A DNA stretch of 56,448 nucleotides, from NCBI RefSeq assembly GCF_900090045.1, contig NW_021638292.1:1-56448 (forward strand), given 5' to 3'. The notes beneath the pieces are model-generated. The model ran no database searches and was not told the DNA's origin. It saw nothing but the letters and a program-made list of their open reading frames with translations. The translations under genes and the position numbers were made by a program. Source of the stretch: Plasmodium malariae. Its lineage: Eukaryota; Apicomplexa; Aconoidasida; Haemosporida; Plasmodiidae. Positions 53,097 through 56,448 of this stretch are shown one piece after another. Numbering within the stretch: the stretch's first letter is position 1; every line of letters begins with the position of its first letter.

Positions 53097-53908
53097 TTAC
53101 TTATATTTATTTATAGTTCTATATTTTTTAATTTTTCTACAGGTATAAATAATGCCTAATACAATAGATAAGTATATCGCGAATGCAAAACCTAATAAAA
53201 TTATAGTCACAAGATAATAATATGTATTTCCTAAAGTAGTTATATCCCCTGAATTAGACACTAAATTTGAATATACTAATGATACCAATAAAAATATAGA
53301 GGCAGGAATTAATAATATTTTTATCTTCTTTCTATTTATGGCTTTATACTTTTCCCAATCGTTCATTTCTTCGTTATTCTTTATTTTGTCAATGGAATGT
53401 AATAAGCTGAATATTTTTTTTTCACAAAATACATCCGCTCTACTAGATAACGAAGAATTACTACTTTTATGCACTTTATGCCATTCTTCTCTATTTAGTT
53501 CACTTTCTTTTAATTCATTGCTTTGTAATAATATGTCTTTTTTATTTTTAGATATATGTTCTTTATCTAGCACTTTATTATATCGTCCATCAATATTTCC
53601 ATTCACTGAATAATGTGCTAACTGTCGATTAGTTGTTAAGTATAAATCTCTATATAACTTATACTTCTTATCCAATAATTCATTGCAGCTATTCTAAAGA
53701 AGAAAAAAGTAAACATATTATTTATAAGAACATATATTTCCATGCTATGAAAATGTTATTTTTAAAAATAAAATATTCAGTAACGAAAAATAAAGTATTA
53801 TGCGAAATATTATTATAATACCAAATCATTGTTATAATGAATTATCCAAAATAAAAAAGTAAATATAAAGATTTTAATAAAAATGATGGAATTGAAATTT
53901 TTTTTCAT
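53097..53908 (-). CDS. Two-exon exported-type protein, divergent subtype
   Basis: Join of 53908-53822 (29 codons, MKKNFNSIIFIKIFIFTFLF; donor GTATTA) and 53693-53097 (acceptor CTTTAG), giving 227 residues in phase 0. A second in-frame ATG three codons upstream (53917) is possible; I chose the one giving the family length. RQLAH lies at residues 52-56: the register of its paralogues, but H instead of E, Q or D. The middle (about 66-150) is charged and Ser/Asn-rich and unlike the other subtypes: it has EEWHKVHKSSNSSLSS, FCEKKIFSLLHSIDKIKN and NDWEKYKAINRKK. Membrane helices lie at about 153-171 and 188-212; the tail TCRKIKKYRTINKYK recalls the KKVKKYE tails. Exon 2 has no ATG before residue 106 or so, so the leader exon is needed. 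Confidence 0.82.
53822..53908 (-). other. Exon 1 of the 53.1-53.9 kb gene
   Basis: Leader of 29 codons ending IIHYNNDL before GTATTA. The start was chosen by family length. Confidence 0.72.
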
Positions 53909-56448
53909 TGTATGCATCATTAATTTTATTATATATTAACTAATACAAAAAGTAACTATAGTTTTATATATTGAAAATGATAAAAGAAGCCATTCATTTT
54001 ATTTTTTTTTTATTTAATTTATTTTAAATTTTATAAAATGAATTATTATATATATACTTCATTTATTTTTCACAAACAAAAAAAATTTTTAAAATTTAGA
54101 ACAATTTCAATATAGATTATTATAGAAATAAAATTGAATAAAAATAAATGATAATTGTACATAATATTTAAATAAATTATTTAATAGCAAAGAGATTAAA
54201 TTTTTTTTATAAATTAGTTTAAAAAAAAAAAATATAATACGAAGAAAATTATTAAGATGATATGAAAACAAATATTATTTATTCAGTGATAACATTTTTT
54301 CATTCATACAAAAGAAAGAACTGTACGTAGAAAATATATACTAATATATGTTCATACAATAATTATGAATTTTTGTGTTCCTTCTAAGAAATAATTCTTA
54401 TTTTATACATGTTTTTTTGTATTACTTCACCTTCTAGTTAAATAAATTGATTATTATTACCGTAAAAATAATAGAAAAAAAATATGAAGATAGGAAAAAA
54501 TATTTTTATTTTATCGTATATTCATTGTTATTTAACTACAATTTTTTCTTATATAAATTTTTATATATTAAGAAAATAAAATTTTTAGTTATTAAAAAGT
54601 CTATGAAATTATGATATATTTTTAAAAGTACCATAATAATTATTCTATTTTTGTATAATAATCTTTACAATTGTAAAATTTGTATCTAATTCCAAATGAA
54701 ATTTATTTCTATCTAGTGTAAATTTTAAAAATGTACAAATTAGCTTTTTTTTTTTTTTTTTTTTTTCTTCTTTTAAAAATGTAAAGAAATATATATTTTG
54801 AAAAATATTAATATATCAGAAAAAAACAAAACGAAGATAAAAATAAAATTAGCATATAAAACAATTTTGTAAAATCCAATAATTTCAGAAATATTTGTAG
54901 CAATTTAATATTACAAATAAATGTAACATTAACAATATAATTTTGGGATATACAAATGAATAAATAAAAAAAAAATAAAATTGGTATATGAATGATTTAG
55001 TAATTTCTTTGATGAAAAAATATAGAAAGAATTTATATTGTATTGTTTTTTTAAAAAATAAATACAATTACAAATATATTTTTAAAATAAAACACATGAA
55101 TGTTTAAAATTTTTATATAATAAAAATATATCTTAATATAAGAAAGGTATTTTATATTTTATTTTTTTATTCTTTTTTACATTACAATACAGCTACTAAT
55201 AAATAAAGAATTATTATAAACAAAATAATATTAAAACAGATCATTAAAAAAAAAAAAAATAAAGTAGAATTATAAAATATATATATAATTTTCATGGAAG
55301 AAATGTTTCGTTAAAATATAATAATAATGAATAGTAACAAAAAAAAAAAAATATATACGTTCAATTAAAATCTCACTGCAACACATTCATTTTGTGAATA
55401 CAATATTTTTCAAAATAGGATGGTCTCGTTTTCTTAATTTATAAGTACTCTTCTACAAGAAAAATATATCTATGGGTTATATAATTGATTAAATAATACT
55501 ATTTAATATCTATGTAAATGTTATTACTAAAATATGTATTAATATTATCACGCTCATATGAATCTATAAAGAACCAAATTTAATAATGAAAATTACTCTA
55601 AAAACAGCTGCATTTGAACCTTATATATTACGTCTATTTAGTTGAACATTATTAAAAAAAATATAGTAACCTTTTTTATATATTTTATTAAAACTTCTCT
55701 AAAAAAGTGAAATAGCATTACGTACTTATAAATTACCAAAAAATATAATTCATTTTTTCACTTTCTTTTTTTTTTTTAAATTATCTTAATTTATTGAAGA
55801 AATTACTAGTTATTTCAAACTATATGTATATTTTGATATCCTTAAAATGATATGAACACTATAGACTATATATTTATAAATAAGATCAAAAAATATAACA
55901 TAGGTATATATATTTATCTACTTATCATTCCATTATTTCACAAAAAAACATATTGATTCTCATTACACTTATTGAAAATTTCATTTATATAGATATCTAA
56001 TCATTTTTATAAGCGTATAAACCATAAAAATCAAAGATAAAAAAAGGAATAAATTACGAAACAATATCTATTAATATACAAGTTCATTTTATTAATTTAA
56101 AATTTTATTGTTGTAAAAATAAAAAATATATAATGTATATTAATAAATTTTCAATATATATATATTTAATTCATTCTACTAAAATTAAACTAACACTTAA
56201 TTAAGCACAATAATAGTATAGTAAATGTTTTTAAGTCCTAATTTAATTTTATATATTTAGAAATACTAATTCGTTAAACTATTATGAATAATATATATAT
56301 ATAAAGGACATTATTTTATCATATATTTATAACTTCACATAAGATTTAAAAAAAAAAAAGAGGTAAGTTTATATGAAAAATAATTTTACAACAAATATAT
56401 TTCATGATGCGTTTCTCGTAAAATATTATTTACAGAAAAATAATTAAG
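53909..56448. other. AT-rich intergenic region to window end
   Basis: It contains the upstream motif at 54323-54357 and a T22 tract at 54745-54766. No gene is supported; the minus-strand frame at 54885-55067 is almost only F, I, Y, L and K. Confidence 0.5.
54323..54357 (-). promoter_or_regulatory. Conserved upstream motif, copy 5
   Basis: A GTACGTAGAAAATATATACT stretch lies 415 bp upstream of the ATG at 53908, resembling the copies at 4728, 8240, 31208 and 47441 though more diverged. Confidence 0.35.

Noticed and set aside
53338..53818. Plus-strand frames of 91 and 61 codons
   Set aside because: Antisense of the 53.1-53.9 kb gene and its intron.

Overview
The base composition (roughly 80% A+T or more, with endless homopolymer and AT runs), the GT-AG introns in otherwise short genes, and the gene families present all point to a subtelomeric region of a Plasmodium chromosome. 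The best fit is Plasmodium malariae (or a close relative). Most genes are two-exon, two-transmembrane exported proteins of the fam-l/fam-m type, which are described from P. malariae, and a three-exon pir gene sits among them. No housekeeping gene, tRNA, rRNA, CRISPR array or telomere repeat was recognised. The species call is inference from family content; no database search was run.

Layout. 1-758: 3' part of a broken pir gene (+). 3514-4327: decayed fam-l/fam-m-type gene (-). 6809-7824: a near-complete gene of the same superfamily (-) interrupted by three single-base homopolymer shifts. 9584-10415 and 14431-15258: two heavily decayed copies of the subtype seen later at 34 and 37 kb. 11743-12591: intact gene (-). 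15.3-22.3 kb: gene-poor. 22345-24072: intact three-exon pir gene (+), the only long plus-strand gene. 24958-25903: decayed secreted tryptophan-rich-like gene (+). 29857-30822, 33892-34790, 36414-37311, 41000-41765, 46075-47040 and 53097-53908: six more genes (-) with open reading frames in the fam-l/fam-m style. 50.9-51.2 kb: a plus-strand relic with a membrane segment.

The eleven minus-strand genes and pseudogenes share one architecture. Exon 1 is about 29 codons and encodes a hydrophobic leader. A roughly 105-180 bp intron in phase 0 follows, then an exon 2 with a PEXEL-like site, a charged middle and two C-terminal membrane helices. In six of them the PEXEL-like pentamer falls at exactly residues 52-56; the others depart from this by amounts that can be explained by single splice-site or start-codon mutations. 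By exon 2 sequence they fall into about five subtypes, so the export leader is shared while the cargo differs. Five have a similar AT-rich motif about 390-415 bp upstream of the ATG. Together the set looks like a bank of host-cell-exported or surface variant proteins, growing by tandem duplication and losing members by homopolymer slippage. Function in the host cell is not visible from sequence.
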